From: Funneliformis mosseae
Lineage: Eukaryota; Glomeromycota; Glomeromycetes; Glomerales; Glomeraceae
Assembly (NCBI GenBank): GCA_910592005.1
Contig: CAJVPP010000004.1
Span: forward strand, 1 to 64,000
DNA length: 64,000 nt
Direction of reading: 5' to 3'
The position numbers were made by a program, and so were the translations under genes. Positions within the stretch are counted from its first letter, which is position 1, and every line of letters begins with the position of its first letter. This document shows positions 37,000 to 51,770 of this stretch, in pieces. The notes below the pieces were generated by a model that saw only the letters and a program-made list of their open reading frames with translations, ran no database searches and was not told where the DNA came from.

Positions 37000-39900
37000 T
37001 ATTTTACTATCTGTTTCAACAGAATTTAATTGTAAATCTATTAGTAGAATTGATTGTATCTGTATATAAGATAGAATAGAGTGTATTCTGTACTTTTATG
37101 TTTTATTATTTGATAAGCAAAAATACAAATAAAATATAGGTAACTCATTCATTTTCTTGATCCCCATTTGTTTGAGATCAATATGATGATATTAATCGAT
37201 ATTTTATTTGAAACTTTTAACATAACTATACTACTACTTGATTCATAAATAATCTTTCTTGATCTGTGAGTATCTCTTCAGATGTATCATTTTAGCATAT
37301 AACTTCTTCATATAGAAATTTTACTACTATTTTAGCTTTGATATCCTTGATGGTTCTAGTTTTTAACCATTTCATAAAATAATCTATTGCAACTATTATA
37401 TACCTATTTTCTATTTTATAATAGGTAATGGTTCTTTTATATCTAATCTTACTCAATGAAAAAGTACTTTAACTAAAATAGGATATAATAGTTTTTTTCT
37501 TATATCTGATTCTCTTAATTGGCAATTGTTATAATTCTTTACATATTTTCTAATATCTTCGAACATTTGTGATTAATAATATCATTCCTTAACCTTATTA
37601 TATACTACTTCAATTCCTAAATAAGTTTCTGACATAACTTTATATAAATTGAATAAGAGTACTTCTACTTATTCTTATATAATTACTCTTTTTAATTCTT
37701 TTTTAGTTAGTTTATATAATTGTGAATTTTTAATAATGTAGTGGGTTAATAATCATTGAATTTGTTTTCATTGAGAAGTATTGCAATTTTTTGGGTAAAA
37801 GAGGTTAGTAAAGTATTAAATTATATTATGATATTGTTGTTTATTCATGATTTATTATTAATATTAATGTTTATAATATATTTGATGCTTGTAATTTATC
37901 AATTCTTGAAAGTGTATCAGCATTTGTGTTTGTCTTTCCTTTATAATATTTTATTTTAAATTGAAATTGTTGTAACAGAATTTTTTAATAAATAATTCTT
38001 TTACTATCTTTTTCCTTAGTAAATTAATTTAGTAATCACTGCAATACTAAGTGATCAGTATATATAATAAATGCATTATTCTCTAAATATCTTTTAAAAT
38101 ATTTAACTGCTTATATTATTATTAAAACCTCTTGTTCAGTAATATGATAATTCTTTTCTGCTGGTTTAATGTTTTGCTTATATACTAGATAAGATATTCC
38201 TTTCCTTCATTATCTTTTTATAAAAGTACTACATCTAATCCTATAATACTTACATTAGTACTCAAAATAAAAAATTGATTAAAATCAGAATAGGATAATT
38301 GACACAGTTGTTAATTTTTCTTTTAATATTTTAAAATCTCTTGATGTTATTTTATCCAATTGTAAAATATATCTTTTTTTAATAAATCATTCAATAGAAC
38401 TACTAACTTGAAGTAATTTTTAACAAAACGTTAGTAATAAGAAAATAATCCTAATATAGTTTATAATTATTTAATATTAAATAAAGCATTAAGATTAATG
38501 ATCTTTTCAATTTTTGCTGAATCAAATTATATTTCTTGTCCAGATATTACATATCCCAAAAATTGGATTTCATTTGTATAGAAATAATATTTTTCTAGAT
38601 TTATTTTCAATTGAGCTTCTTTCAATAAATCAAAAACTTATTGAAGATGTTATAAATGTTCCTCATAATTTTTAGGAAATATGATGAAATTATCAAGATA
38701 TACTAATATAAAATTTTCTTTTATATTTTGTAATATGTCATCTATAACTCTGTAGCTATTGTATTATATAATCCAAATAATATTATATTAAATTCATATA
38801 ATCCATATTTTGTAATAAACACTGTTTTGGGTTTGTTTTGTTTCCTAACATTAAATTGCCAGTATTCTGAGGCTAAGTTCAAAGTAGTATACCATGTTAT
38901 TCCTCTCAAAAATTTCAATAGCTCATCAATCCTTAGTAAGAGATATTGATTCTTTTTTATAATCTACACAGAATCTCATTTTTCTATTCTTTTTTCTCAC
39001 AAGAACTACAGGTAAGCTTAATTGACTTTAATAAGATCATATTATTTCTTAATCTAACAAATTTTGAATTTTCTGCTGAATGTATTGATTATTCTTAATT
39101 GATATTCAATATAATTTTAGTATAACTAGTAATAAGTCTTTAGTAAATATACAATGCTCATATTATTCTAAATGTATTAACTCCTATGTTGTAATCACAA
39201 AACTATTAAGATTTCTCTCAAGAAATACTTTTAGTTATCCTAAAGAGGTATCTGTTAATTTTTGCAAGTTATATACTTTTCTGACCTTTTACTAATTTCT
39301 ACTTAAATATTATTTCCTTTAATTTAAACCTTATAGACAGCTTATAGATCTATACTATTTTTATAATATTGGTAAATTTGTACTATTCTTACAATTTCCT
39401 TATAATCATCACATTGGCTTTCATTTGTAAGTTTTTTAAATACTAACATATGATCAATCCTTTCTAATTTCTATTTTGTTGAATATTCATTTCATATTCA
39501 ATTTGTTATAGATATATTTTAGAATATTCTTTTTTATTTATCTAGGTTATATTTTCTTTTTCCTTAAGAATAATAGCAAAATATTATTAGATATCAATAT
39601 CTTTCTCATCTTTAAATTCTAATTCATCTACTATTATTTTAGGTTTAATTAGTGTGAATCTTCCTAGATGTATATCTTATATGCAAGTTATAATTATCAT
39701 AGAAGTTTGATCTCCTTATTATACATCTAGAATCAGTATCATAATTGATAATAGTACAAACTTTTTGTAATCAGATATTTCTTAAAATAATATTATATTC
39801 TATAGCATTAGTTATTAACATATTTTCATAAATGATTATTTATTGACCTCTACTATGATTCCTTTAATTATTCCTAAAAACATTATATAGTTTTTTCATC

Positions 39901-40695
39901 AACTCTCATAATTTTTGTTTTTACAAATTCATCAATTTTCCTATTAGTTTGCCTGAGATATTACTGAGTAATGATACTTTTTACAGATTTAGTATCAACT
40001 AAGCATTTATAGGATATCCTTTTACTTAGACTTCAATGAATAATGTATCTTTAATAAGTTTATCATATGCTATATGATTAGTAATAATTTGTTTTTTTAG
40101 TTTAATTATAAAAAGTTCTCCATATTTGTTATGCATTAGTGTTAATTTATTTAGTCTAGCCATTTGTAAATATTCTTTAAACTCAAAATGCTGCTAATGA
40201 CTGTACTTGGTAAGTTCAGTATGTTAAAGCATTTCTTTATTTAACTTTATTTTATATATATTATAATTATATGTAGGATCATTTAAAATATATTTTAAGC
40301 TATTTTTATCTAATTGTCTTTTAGTTTCCTCATCAATTTTTCAAATTATGACCCTTATTAATAATTCTTTTAGCTTAACTTTTCATTAAATATTTGATAT
40401 AAATTATACATTTCTTTATTTAGATTAATTCATTTTGAAAGATAGATTCCTTTATTATTATATAAAATTTCTAATTCATATTTTGATTTTTCTTAACAGT
40501 AATTTCTTCTTATTGTTAAAGATCTAATAGTTTAATTAGTTGGTCTTTATTAAAAATCCTTTTATTTATTAATGGATTCCTTCATTTTACTTCTTTATAT
40601 TTATATTATTCTTTTACTTTTAGAGCTTTAATTTATTTACACACTCATCTTTAAGAAGTGTAACTTTTAATTTAAATGCTGCTAATTATTATTGC

Positions 40696-40726
<31 letters not shown>

Positions 40727-42110
40727 TCTATAGCTTCTATTATACTATTACTATGATTATAATTCCCTATTATTATTACTATTATTATTACTTTAAAAGT
40801 TTTGATCTTAATTATTATTTGAAATTCTAAAGTCTCTAGTAAAATAGCCAAATTTCTATAGTTAAAACATTTAATATTGGACTAATTATTTATATTATTA
40901 TATATTGATTACTTCTACAATCTTTAGAATAGTATCTAAATATTTTATAATTAAAGTATTTATGTAGTTATTACTGCTATTGCTATTATTATTATTATTA
41001 TTGTTATTATTCAATATTTACTATGATTGTTTGTAATCTTTCATTTAATTTATGATTAATAATACCTTCAATATCTAATTATTATGTAATGTATGTAGGT
41101 TACATTACTATATTTATTTGAGCTAATACTATTCCTCTTTGTAATAATTATATATAATTAGGTATTAACTAATAAGCTGATAGTTTTATTTTAATGGAAT
41201 ATGTAGATTTTACTGCTCTGATCTTTTTAATTGCTTGGTCTACTATCGTTAATATCACTATTTGTACTAGTATCATAAATTCTGATTAATCCTTCAATAA
41301 ATTCAGCTACTTTATCCATCTATACTTACCTATATTATAGATCAACTCTCTTTTACAATTCTTCTATTGCTATAGCATATTTTTCAATAGTTTCACCTGA
41401 TTTCTACTTCTTATACCTGAACTGATATTTCCATTTATTTTATCAAAATGCATTACAAATATTGTTTAAACAATAATATAAAAGAAGTATAAGATTAATT
41501 TTACTATTTCAATTAGTAATATATTATTACTAAAATTATATTAATGCAATTCTTATTAAATAACTAGAAACTACCTTAACCATTCAAGTGATATTGATAC
41601 AATTTGTTTTACAGGTTTGTTTAAAAGTCTCAAATCATTCCATTAAGTCCTAGCTTCCTTCTCTAAATATTGGTAAATCTTCTAATTATTGCTTTCTCAT
41701 TTTCTATCCTTAGAGCTATCTTGCTAAATCTTATATGACCTAAAAGTAAGCAATATTATTATTTTCTTCTACTGGTACTATGGCTAGTTGAGACGTAAGT
41801 ATCAATTGAAAGGTAGTTGTATTAGTTGATGGCTGACTACTTAGTATTGATTGAGAGATTATTATATTAGTTGGTTAAGAACTACCTCCTATAGAGTTTA
41901 ATGGTAATCGCATATTATATGGTTAGGCTGTTATTGTTGACTGTAAAATTCCTGTTATAGTTATATTTTGCTATCCTATCATATTAATTTCTCTATTATT
42001 TAGATTATTATTAAACTAATCATTACCCATTGGTTGCTAACTTATAGTTGTAAAATTAGAATTGTAGATAAATTACTTCTTCAAAAAGAATCAAATAATG
42101 CAAAAAGATC
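37000..42110 (-). pseudogene. Ty3/gypsy retrotransposon relic (gag-pol)
   Basis: Minus-strand pieces appear in gypsy order. Gag with an Asn-rich run (ATT repeat, 40690-40730) and a degraded zinc knuckle KCFNYRNL (about 40850). Protease CLVDTKSVKSIITQ (about 39970-40010; usual form LVDTGA/S). Reverse transcriptase FILVYLDNFIIFPKNYEEHL (about 38660-38720), with YLDN for the catalytic YLDD. RNase H/tether FIIYTDHLVLQWLL (about 38010-38070). Integrase RYIIVAIDYFMKWL...TDQERLF...SQTNGDQENE (about 37150-37420), with the D-D-E triad still readable. Dozens of in-frame stops mean no product. Order protease-RT-RNaseH-integrase separates it from Copia. LTRs were not identified with confidence. Confidence 0.8.
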
Positions 42111-43301
42111 AAATATACAGCTATACTAAGTTACTTAAAAAAATTAAAAGAATTTCCTAATGTTGATTCTTTATTTATATTTTTTACTGATGAAGTTATC
42201 ATTCTTGAATTTGATAGCTTAAATGATTAATTATTAGATACTATTACAATTATTGATTGTTAAACATTTTCTACTATACCAAGAAATGGAGATCTCTTAC
42301 TATTATTTGTATTAAATGTAATTTATCAGGATATTTATTTAATGTTCTCCTCTTTTTAATTCATTTGCATTGTCAAAAAAAGTTGTTTATTATAGGATTT
42401 CAACATCATCATTAAGGTATTCATACATGACGTTTCATTCATAATTAGAGGTATATATGTCATCTTATTCTTTATAATATTACCTCCTGTCTCTTAGATG
42501 TAGTTGTCATAGTTGTATATTATTATAGGATAATGAATTGGTTAGTGGTTGAAGTATAAGTATAGTAATTCCTAATGATTATTCATCTATTGCTATTGAT
42601 AGTGTCATTCTTGAAGAATTTTTATTATTTTCTTTAAAAGGTATTATAATAGTATTATTTTGGTCTCTTTTTATATTCTTTAAATATCACTATAATTACT
42701 ATTTATAATTGAACTGGTACTACTAATACTTTTAATTTCCTATAACTGAAATTGTTTTGTTTGTATCCAAATATAATATAACTTATCAGTAATATTATTA
42801 AAGGATTCTTTAATATATTATCTTTATATCTGATCATAATAACAATCTTTCTTAATAAATATTTTAATAGAAAATCTTTTTTAAAAAGCTTACTTTGCTC
42901 TCTTAGGTCTTTATAAAATATGCTATTGTAAAGATAGTATATAATACAGCATTATATTTAGGTATAATCTACAAAAATCAAAAATCATCAAAAGATAGTA
43001 ATTTTTCTGACTAGATTTTATAATCTAAATAAACTATAAATAGGATAATTTAAATAGATGATAAATGAGATCTTGTGATTTTCAAATTTCTTTTGAGCTA
43101 CTATATGTTGTTAAACAGTCTATAGATTTTGTTTCTCAACAGTGTTAAGAAATGATCAGATTATATCACTATTTTTAAATAATCTCTGGTCATGAGATTA
43201 TATGATTAATAGTCATAAATCATTAGATCATAAATTTTATGACTGAATTATATGACCTTTATAACCTATGATCATAAATTTATAACCTTAGTTATTAGGT
43301 C

Positions 43302-43460
43302 ATATGAGATCTTTGTAATAAAAAGAGAGGAAACTGCCAGAAAAATTCAATTTTACTTTATATGCTAAATATGATTTTTAAGTTAAAATATATTCAGATT
43401 TAGTATTATCTTATTTTTATTTTTTTAGTTGTTTTTTTTCTATTATAAAAGTCCTATATA
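43302..43460 (+). mobile_element. Short inverted-repeat element, copy C
   Basis: Same orientation and interior as copies A and B (ATGCTAAATATGATTTTTAA) but with more changes. Ends are GAGATCTTTGTAATAAAAAG and CTATTATAAAAGTCCTATAT, still inverted repeats. Many differences from copy B are C-to-T or G-to-A. Confidence 0.7.
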
Positions 43461-44639
43461 CAATATAACCTTGTATAATATAATAATTTTTTTTAAATAA
43501 TCTAATTTTTTTATGCATTTTCAATTAGATAAAATAGATGCTTTTCTTTAATTTATGAATTTTTAATAAAATAAAATTTATTTTATAATAAAACTATAAT
43601 AAAATAAAAGAAAAGTCATAATTTTCAGAATTTTTTCATTTTGATAAAAAATGATAATAATAAATCAAATGCCAAAGTTATATGTATTTGTTGCAGTTAA
43701 AATATTAGAGATTTAGCTACTGTATAAGTAAAACCTAAGTGCTTTGCTTCTAATAAAGTAAGACTTTATCAAAATTATCTTGCAAATTGCAAGAATTTCA
43801 AAAATTCTTATAATAAAGATGAAATTGCTAAAATTTTATTCTGTCTTATTTCTAAAAACTTTAAAAAAAGTAAAAACTTAAATGAAAGTAAAAATTTATT
43901 CAAAATTATATTTATTAACTACTTTTATTAATTAGTTATAATATAAGAAATCTATACTCAATAATATAAATATAATATTTAAAAATCTTTCAACTTTTTA
44001 AAAAAATAAAATTTAAAAAAAATAAACTGATAACTTATTCTTTGAAATAAGCTTTATTAAATTACTAGTCAGTTTTTCAAAATAAATTCTATATAAAAAA
44101 TTATAGGCATTTAAAATTGAATAATTTTTATATAATTTTTCTGAATTTAAAACATATATTATTGATTGAAATTTATGATAATTTGAGCTGATATTATGTA
44201 ATTAATCATATGTCAGCTTAAGTTATTATAATTTTAAAATGATATACAAAAAAATGATTAATATCTCATTTTTCATTGGTCAATTACTAATCACGTAATA
44301 TAAAATTCACAAAAAATTTTGAAACATTGTTGAATTAAAACTTCTGACACTATATTAATATATTTTTTTAGCTATATCTAATAAAGAAAAGTAGGAAGAA
44401 GAAAAAACAGGAAAAGATCTAATAAAATGATAAAGAAACTCTTTTTCAATAGTATTATCTACTTTTAAGTTTAAAATAACAATTAATTATATTATATTAT
44501 GCTTAGCTTATATTTATTAATGACAGACCAACTTCTAAATTTTTACTCTTTCACATAATTATCTCTAATGGATTACTATTTACTTTTTAGAAAATGAAAA
44601 TACATAACTATTTTTAATTTATTTTATTTAGTCTTAATT

Positions 44640-46620
44640 TATTAAATCATAAAGCAATTTTTGGTAGAGTTTTAAAAAAATGTGCTAAAATTTTAAAAAA
44701 AATTATGAGTATTACAAAAAAAGAAATTGATGATATTACTATAACATTCGATAGATAGACCAACATTAAAGCAGAATATATTTGAGAAGTTATTTTATTA
44801 ATATTACAAGATCAACCTCTTGTTTAAAATGCTTATGATATTAGTGGAGAAACTTCTCAAACTGAAAATGTAATTTAATATATTAAAAATTTAATAGTTG
44901 AAACTAATAATGAAGAAATAAATATAAAAACTTTTATTTCTGATTCTATAGGCAAATATACTATGACATAGTAATTTAAAATTATTTATTTTTAATTTAA
45001 ATTTAATTTAATAAACAATTAAAAAAGAATCCAAATAAAACATTTCTTTCATATATAACACATTAAATGAACTTTATATTTGATGATATTTTTAAAGAAA
45101 ATGTTTATTATAAACGTATTTTTACTAAAGTTATACAAATAGTCAGTTATTTTCATAAATTATCATATTTTACTGAAAATTTAAGAAATAAGCAAATTCA
45201 AATTTATAAAAAATTATATCATTAATATTACCTGAGAATACTAAATGGAATAGCTATTACTTTTACTTTATTCTATTTTAAAAACTAAAGTTGCATTTAA
45301 AAGTGAGTTTTTTTAATTTTTATTTAAATTATTATTATAATATTAATTAATTTATTAATTATTATTTAGTTTATTTCTATAAAATTCATAAACATCAATC
45401 AAATGTAACTTATATAAATGGTATTTTAAATGTAATATCTAATAATACTTCAAAAAAAAAAATGGTAAATAAAAATTATTTGATAATATTGCCTATATTA
45501 TTAATAATAATGATTTTTTATTAACTCTAATAAAGCTTCAAAATTTATTATATCCTTTATGTAAATTTTTAAATAAACTTCAAAAAAATACTGAAAGTTA
45601 TATAAAGTAATTCATTATTTTACATATGTAACAAAATTTTTAATGAGCATATAGATTCAAATTTTTCAGAACAAATAGTTAAAAGAATAGAAAAACGCTG
45701 AAAACAATGATAATAACCACTTTTAATTCTTTTAATTATACTTCATCCTTCATATAAAGTTTTAAAATTTCAGATATTTACACCTAATTTATCTATGATA
45801 CATCTTGAAAAATGATTAAAATATTATTATAATGTATGGTTTGATTATAAATCTTAAACTATTTTAACAGAATTTATGTAATATATGAAAGGTTTAGACT
45901 TTTATGATGACAATTCATTTATTCAGTTTCAAAGTCAATTAATTGATTTTTGAGAATTTATTAGTGATATAAGATCTGAATTAATAAAAGTTACAATTAG
46001 AATACATGAAATACATCTGTTAAGAGATTATGATCAAACATGAGATATTTATATGGTTTATATTTTTTATTTATAAATTAATTTTAATATTTTTTAATAA
46101 TATTTTTTATTTATTTTATTTTAGTTTAAAAGGGTACTTGAAATAGTATAAATTAGAAGTGATATTCTTTATAATCAAAATATTAAACATGTACAAAATG
46201 AAGAAAAAAAATTTATCAACTTTATATACTAATAGCAATTACTTTAGAAGAAGAATCTGATAATAGTAATAATAATGATGATCAGATTAATCAAGTATTA
46301 AGTGATGAAGATTCTAATAATAATGAAAATGAACCATTAACAAAAGAAGATGAAAAATATTAGGATTTGATTATAACTGAATAAATTAATAATGTAAAAT
46401 ATAAAAACTAATTTAATTATACTGATGATGTAATATTACTTTCTTTAGAATGAGATTTAAATTTTAATTAAATGAATAAACCATTTATCTTACTGATAAT
46501 TCAGTAAAATAGTTATTAGATCATTTTTTATTTTTAATCTAGAATTACTGACCTATTTAAATACAGATGATGTATTTACTAATATTTAATAATTAATTTA
46601 TATATGATAATAAGTAAAAT
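44640..46620 (+). pseudogene. hAT transposase relic (second family)
   Basis: The plus-strand frame reads KIMSITKKEIDDITITFD, then YDISGETSQTENVI.YIKNL and KTFISDSIGKYT. Later comes WxxYYxxxYS-like sequence, FNEHIDSNFSEQIVKR-like sequence near 45640, and LHPSYKVLKFQ near 45750. Near 46130-46200 a degraded stretch matches the dimerisation end, followed by an acidic tail (LEEESDNSNNNDD, LSDEDSNNNENEPLTKEDE). This is the layout of hAT transposases with BED/RNase-H-like cores. An AT-rich intron-like gap lies near 46055-46125. Stops are frequent, often at expected Trp (TITFDR*TNIK where W is usual). It is a different family from the relic at 1890. Confidence 0.65.
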
Positions 46621-46699
46621 AAATAATATTTTCAAAAATTAGATTGTTTAAGATTTTTTTGTTTTTTAATTTACAATAACTAATTTTTTTATTTCTCTT

Positions 46700-47850
46700 A
46701 ATCCTGTAATTGACATGAATGAGACTGTATTAGAATTCAGAATAAATTATCAATTTGTTCATTGATTGAAACTAAAATCTTAAAATCTTTCATAAAAAAT
46801 TTGTTAAAATTTTAAGTATAAATATAAAATTAGACGATGTGATATTTTTCAAATTCAAGTTTAATTCTGAAAAATTTGAAAATACAGTTATATAAATTGA
46901 CAAAAAAATTTAGTATGATTGAAGTAGAGAATAAAGTTTGTTTTAATAAAAAATTATATCTGAACATATAGATATAAATTCAAATTTTTTTAAAAAAAAT
47001 TTTATTTTCTTCTTTTATTAATAATATGATTAACTGAAATTATTTACTTTTTTTGAATGAGACCATCTGTATAATCAAATAAAATTCTTATAATCTAAAA
47101 GAACTAATATAATATAAAAATAAATCTGAGTTAGTATAAGTTAAAACATGTAATTCTTGATATAATCTTTTTCATATCCAATTATGAATTGATTCTGATA
47201 TTATTGATCATAAAGTCATAAAGTTATAATGCTTATTAAAATAATCAAATAATATATAACTAGTTATTAAAGTTATATAGGTCATAAAAGGTTATGTGTC
47301 ATCACTAACATGAGGTATTTTGACTTTAATATAATACATAATCTACTAATTACTAGTTAACTACTTTTTTACTTATATAAGGGTCTTTGAATTTTAAGAT
47401 GAAAATGGTATTTATTATAGACTTATCAGCGAAAGTTAAGTTTTTGTTAATTCTTAACTTAATTTGTATCCATGTATTCTTAAAAACTTAGTATTTAAGT
47501 ATAATCAATGCTGATCAATGAATTGATCAATCAGTTATAAATGTATATTAGTATATATACTTACATATTTATTATATATAAAATTCATAAGAAAATCATC
47601 TAATTTTATGCCTTAGTTGAAACCTAAAACTATGGCTATTAGATTGTGATCCATATTAGAAGTTCAATTGTTACAAACTGAACTAGAAATGTTAATCTCT
47701 AACCTTATAATTTTTACATTTTTTTTTTTTTTTTAAAGTGTGATAATTTTACTAAATCTTTATTATAATAAAAGTAAATATTTATACATTTATAGATAAA
47801 CTAAAAATAAAAATAAAAATAAATCACAAAAAAAAACAAAAATTTGTCTA
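46700..47850. other. AT-rich DNA, no gene recognised
   Basis: No protein motif or RNA gene seen. Short phrases such as GTCATAAA and GGTTATG near 47210-47300 echo those near 43180-43300, which could mark the two sides of the hAT relic, but I could not define terminal repeats. Confidence 0.35.
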
Positions 47851-50760
47851 AAAACTATATCTTTAAAGAAGACTGACCTTGCACTTTCTCAAAATCAAAT
47901 CTAACCCAAACTATATATATCACTTTTTAGAAAAATAAATGAATAAAAGAAAAGAAAACATGGTCACTACTGCACTAAAAATTCAATCAATATGAGCTTA
48001 ACCGTATTATGGTAGCAATAGGATTTGATCTAAAAGTATTAGAAATAAATCGGAAGGAAAGGTTATAACCTGAGATTTTAAAGTTATTCTTTTTTTCTTC
48101 AATGGAGATATTCACAGAATTTTCTAGCTCTTTTTGTATAGTGCATCTGTCTGTCCAAATTTGTTGAGTTTGTTTACATATGAGATGCATAAATGAGAAA
48201 CAGGTTACATTAGTTAATTATACTGAATTAAGTTTGCTGTAAATAAAGCGGTAGAGTTGTAAGAGAACAATTTCTTTGATTAGTGTAAAATAAGAAGTTG
48301 AATTATATGTGCAAAGCTGCCAATAAGACAATTGCTCTATTTTGATATCAGTTGTATTGGTAAGAAATTTTAAGTGATATTTGAAGTTAATAATAATGTT
48401 TTTCATTTTATAGTTGACTATTAGGCACATCCAAATATGATAGAAGTCATCATTAGCTGTTTTATATCAAGAACATAAAAGAGATGATAGATAGAGTATC
48501 AGATGTCTAATCTTCATAATTTTTAGTGTAGGAAGCATTTTTAACATGCGTTAGAATTTAGCTTTTCTGATTGCTAAGGCAATATAAGAGGTACACCTTA
48601 CAATAATATTATTATTTAGTAAGAATGAAGTGACAATCCAATGAGAATAGACAACTATGACGCTTTTTAAGAGAATTTTCAAGTTACTTAAGTTCAAGAT
48701 TGAAGATTTTCTATGTAGTTTTTTATGAATTAGCGTATGAGGATCAATATGTACGAGTTATAGAATATTATAAAAGCTTTATTAGAGTTAGAAGTAAAAA
48801 ATTATAAGGCACAGGATTGATTGCAATTTCTAGCTAGTTTGTCAATTTTGTTATTGTAAAAATTATTAGAATGTGCTTTGATTTTAATCAGATACATATT
48901 CAGGTAATTATGTAATATAATATTAAATAAGCAAGTTCATATAAAGTTCCAATTGAAAGAACTATATGAAAGACATTCACATATTTATCCTTGAATTTAA
49001 TAGAAATTGAGGTACAAAGATTGCAAGAAAGTATGAGAAAACATATAAAAATCAAATTTTAACTTCTATGTATCTTCTTGATGTAGAGAGCAATGATCAC
49101 AATCCTTAAATATAGTATAATAATAAGGGTCTACTAAAGTTAAACAGTATTTAATATATATGGTATTATCATCAAAGTAGGTAAGATAACTAGTGATAAA
49201 TGATTTGGTAGCGGTATCCCATCCAATAACATAGTTGTAAATTCTAAGTTTTGTTTGAGCAGTTGAATAGTATAATCGTAATAATGATTATATTTAAAAC
49301 TGTTCATTAGTGGAAGCATTTTATGCTCTTTTATTGATAGTAAACGCTCAATAGTTATGAATCACTTAGGTGTTATATAGAATTTTTTCTCAGTATTAAT
49401 GATAATACAGAGGTCATTATATGTTAACATGTAGTTACTATGACAGTTAAATAATTGTTTAATATAAAGGACTGAGCATTAACAAAGGTCTTTGATGAAA
49501 GCTCTATAATGAGTTAGAATAAGTTTATAGATATTGTGTATACCGCCTGCTATATTTTGATGAAAGATAAAAAAAACACTCAAGGAGATATTCAATTATT
49601 TTATATTATATAAAGTAGACGAAAGTCAATCATCATTTTTCTATATTGTATTATAAAGCCAAAAGATCAAGAGGCTTTTGTATAACCATTCTTTGATTTG
49701 TAGTTATTTGATTCTTATGAGAAATGTTAGTTCTAAAAGACCAGTTTCATTGGTCTTTATAAGATTGTTAAATTGAAATATTGAAAAGTTATTATTGCAG
49801 TAGAATAACGTAAAAATAATGTGAGTTAAACAGATTGGTGAATATAACTCGTGAGAGCTTGAGTTTTCTTTTCAAAAATGCAATAAATGTGGCTATTAAT
49901 ATTTTGCATTGAGCTTTTGATAGGAGTATTAGTTGAGATTTATATTCAATTTTTAAGAGGATTACTGTATTATATATATAAATTATTTGTAAATCGGTTA
50001 ACTTTTTATTTTTCATGATGGTGACAGCATTTTTAATTTCAGTATGCTATTATTTTATAATAAAGTTGTTATTAAATCATAAGGATATCTATATACTCAG
50101 ATATCTAATACTATTATTTAAATGATAAAGGATAAGTTTATAATGTTATAAATTACATCAGATAATAAAAGGTTGTGATTGATAAGTATTAATTAATAGT
50201 TCTGATTTTGACCAATTGACTTAAATATTATTAAAGTTAAAAAACTATTAGCAATTGAAGTGATGTGTGATAAGTCCTTTTTAGATTTAACCACCTACAA
50301 AGTGTCATTCATAAATGCTAAAGTAAAAATTTTACATTAGCGAGATGTAGTTTGAGTGAAACGGATGTCAGAATGCTATTGTATATTCATATTATAATTA
50401 TAGGGTGAATTATTAATTCTACATAGAAGCAGGTCATAATAAATGTATTACAAAAGTGGTAAAATTACTTCTCCTTAGTCGATCCTTGAGTGAACTAAAT
50501 ATGTATCAGTATTTTTATATGCTGGTTAAAACGGGATATAAAAATCTTTATGATAATTTGAATAAACGAGAAAGGGATTTTAAGTCGTTCAAGAACTTTG
50601 ACTAACATAAAGACATTAATATAATTATAAACTTTAGACATATTCTGAAGGAGCGCCCAAAGTTCTTGATTGTTAAATAAGGCATCTTGTTTAATATGGT
50701 TAATTATATGAATGAAATCAAACGTTGATTTGAAAGAATATAATTTTTTACATAATGAAA
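47850..50760 (-). pseudogene. LINE (non-LTR) reverse transcriptase relic
   Basis: The minus-strand frame from about 50690 reads DALFNNQELWALLQNMSKVY, then MLVKVLERLKIPFSFIQIII, then FTLAFMNDTL near 50310, followed by VVKSKKDLSHITSIANSFF. This is the non-LTR RT order: a D-I-x-K-A-(F/Y)-type block (here NMSKVYNYIN), then the RLKIP helix, then F-x-D-D-T with the first Asp changed to Asn. Downstream, DLQIIYIYNTVILLKIEYKS and SQLILLSKAQCK (about 49850-50000) and later DGIPL (about 49190-49230) fit the RT thumb and C-terminal region of LINEs common in Rhizophagus. No intact product is possible. Confidence 0.65.
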
Positions 50761-51770
50761 ATTTTCTTATTTATATAAAATTAATGTAGATTATTTTTAT
50801 AAATTCTATAATTCTTGATTTTCTATCTCTGTAGATCCTATGATTTTCTAATTTTCTATTTCTATAATTTTGTAATTTCTTATTTTTCTTTTTGTAAATT
50901 TCATAAAATTCTTTTTAAGTTTTTAGTAATTATTATTATTTTTTATTATTATTTTCTAATATTTTCAATATTTCTATTTTAATTAATCTGTAAATTCTGT
51001 TATTTCTAATTTAATATTCTGTTATTTCTATTATTTTTATAAATATTTATTTATTATAATCTTTTATTTAATTAAATATCTCTTTAATTAATTAGTTAAA
51101 ATGTTATGTAATATTAGTTCTATAAATTTCTAACTTTACAATGGTAAGTTTAAGATTAGCTAATGATAATTAAACAAATTGAAAAATAAAAATTGAAAAA
51201 TTTAAAATATTAATAAATATTTGTATTTATAAATTTAAGATTTTTAATTTCATAATAATTTATTAAATATTAATATTATTTATTCTGATATTTTTTAAAG
51301 TAACTTAGTTTAAAAATATTTCTTCTCTTTTTTAGTATTTTATAGATTCATTTATATAAATGTATAAAATAATATTTCTTTCAAATCTGAAATTGTACTA
51401 TATCTAATTTTGTTAAATTTTATTAGATCATTATAATATTATAAGATAATTTACAGTTAATAAAATTTTGTATTACTGAATATTGATCAAATTTTTAGAA
51501 TATCGATTATTAATAATTATTTTCATATTTTATAATACCATTTATAAAAAAATACTTATTATATGATTATAAAATATAATTAAAATTATTACAATCATCA
51601 TCATTATCATCATTTATTAATTATAATAAAAATAAAAATAATAATAATAATAGTTATAATAATAATATTAGCAATAGCAATATAACTAGTATAATTACTA
51701 TTATTTATTATTTTAAAAGATTATAAAAATTATATATTTTTTAATACTAAAAAAAAAACTTTAATTAAAA
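50761..51770. other. AT-rich DNA, no gene recognised
   Basis: Nearly pure A/T sequence with runs such as TTTCTATTTTT and ATTTCTGTTATTTCTA. Nothing else seen. Confidence 0.4.

Noticed and set aside
40690..40730. ATT/AAT repeats as a functional microsatellite locus
   Set aside because: They lie in frame with the gypsy gag relic, where they would encode Asn runs, so a separate feature is not needed.
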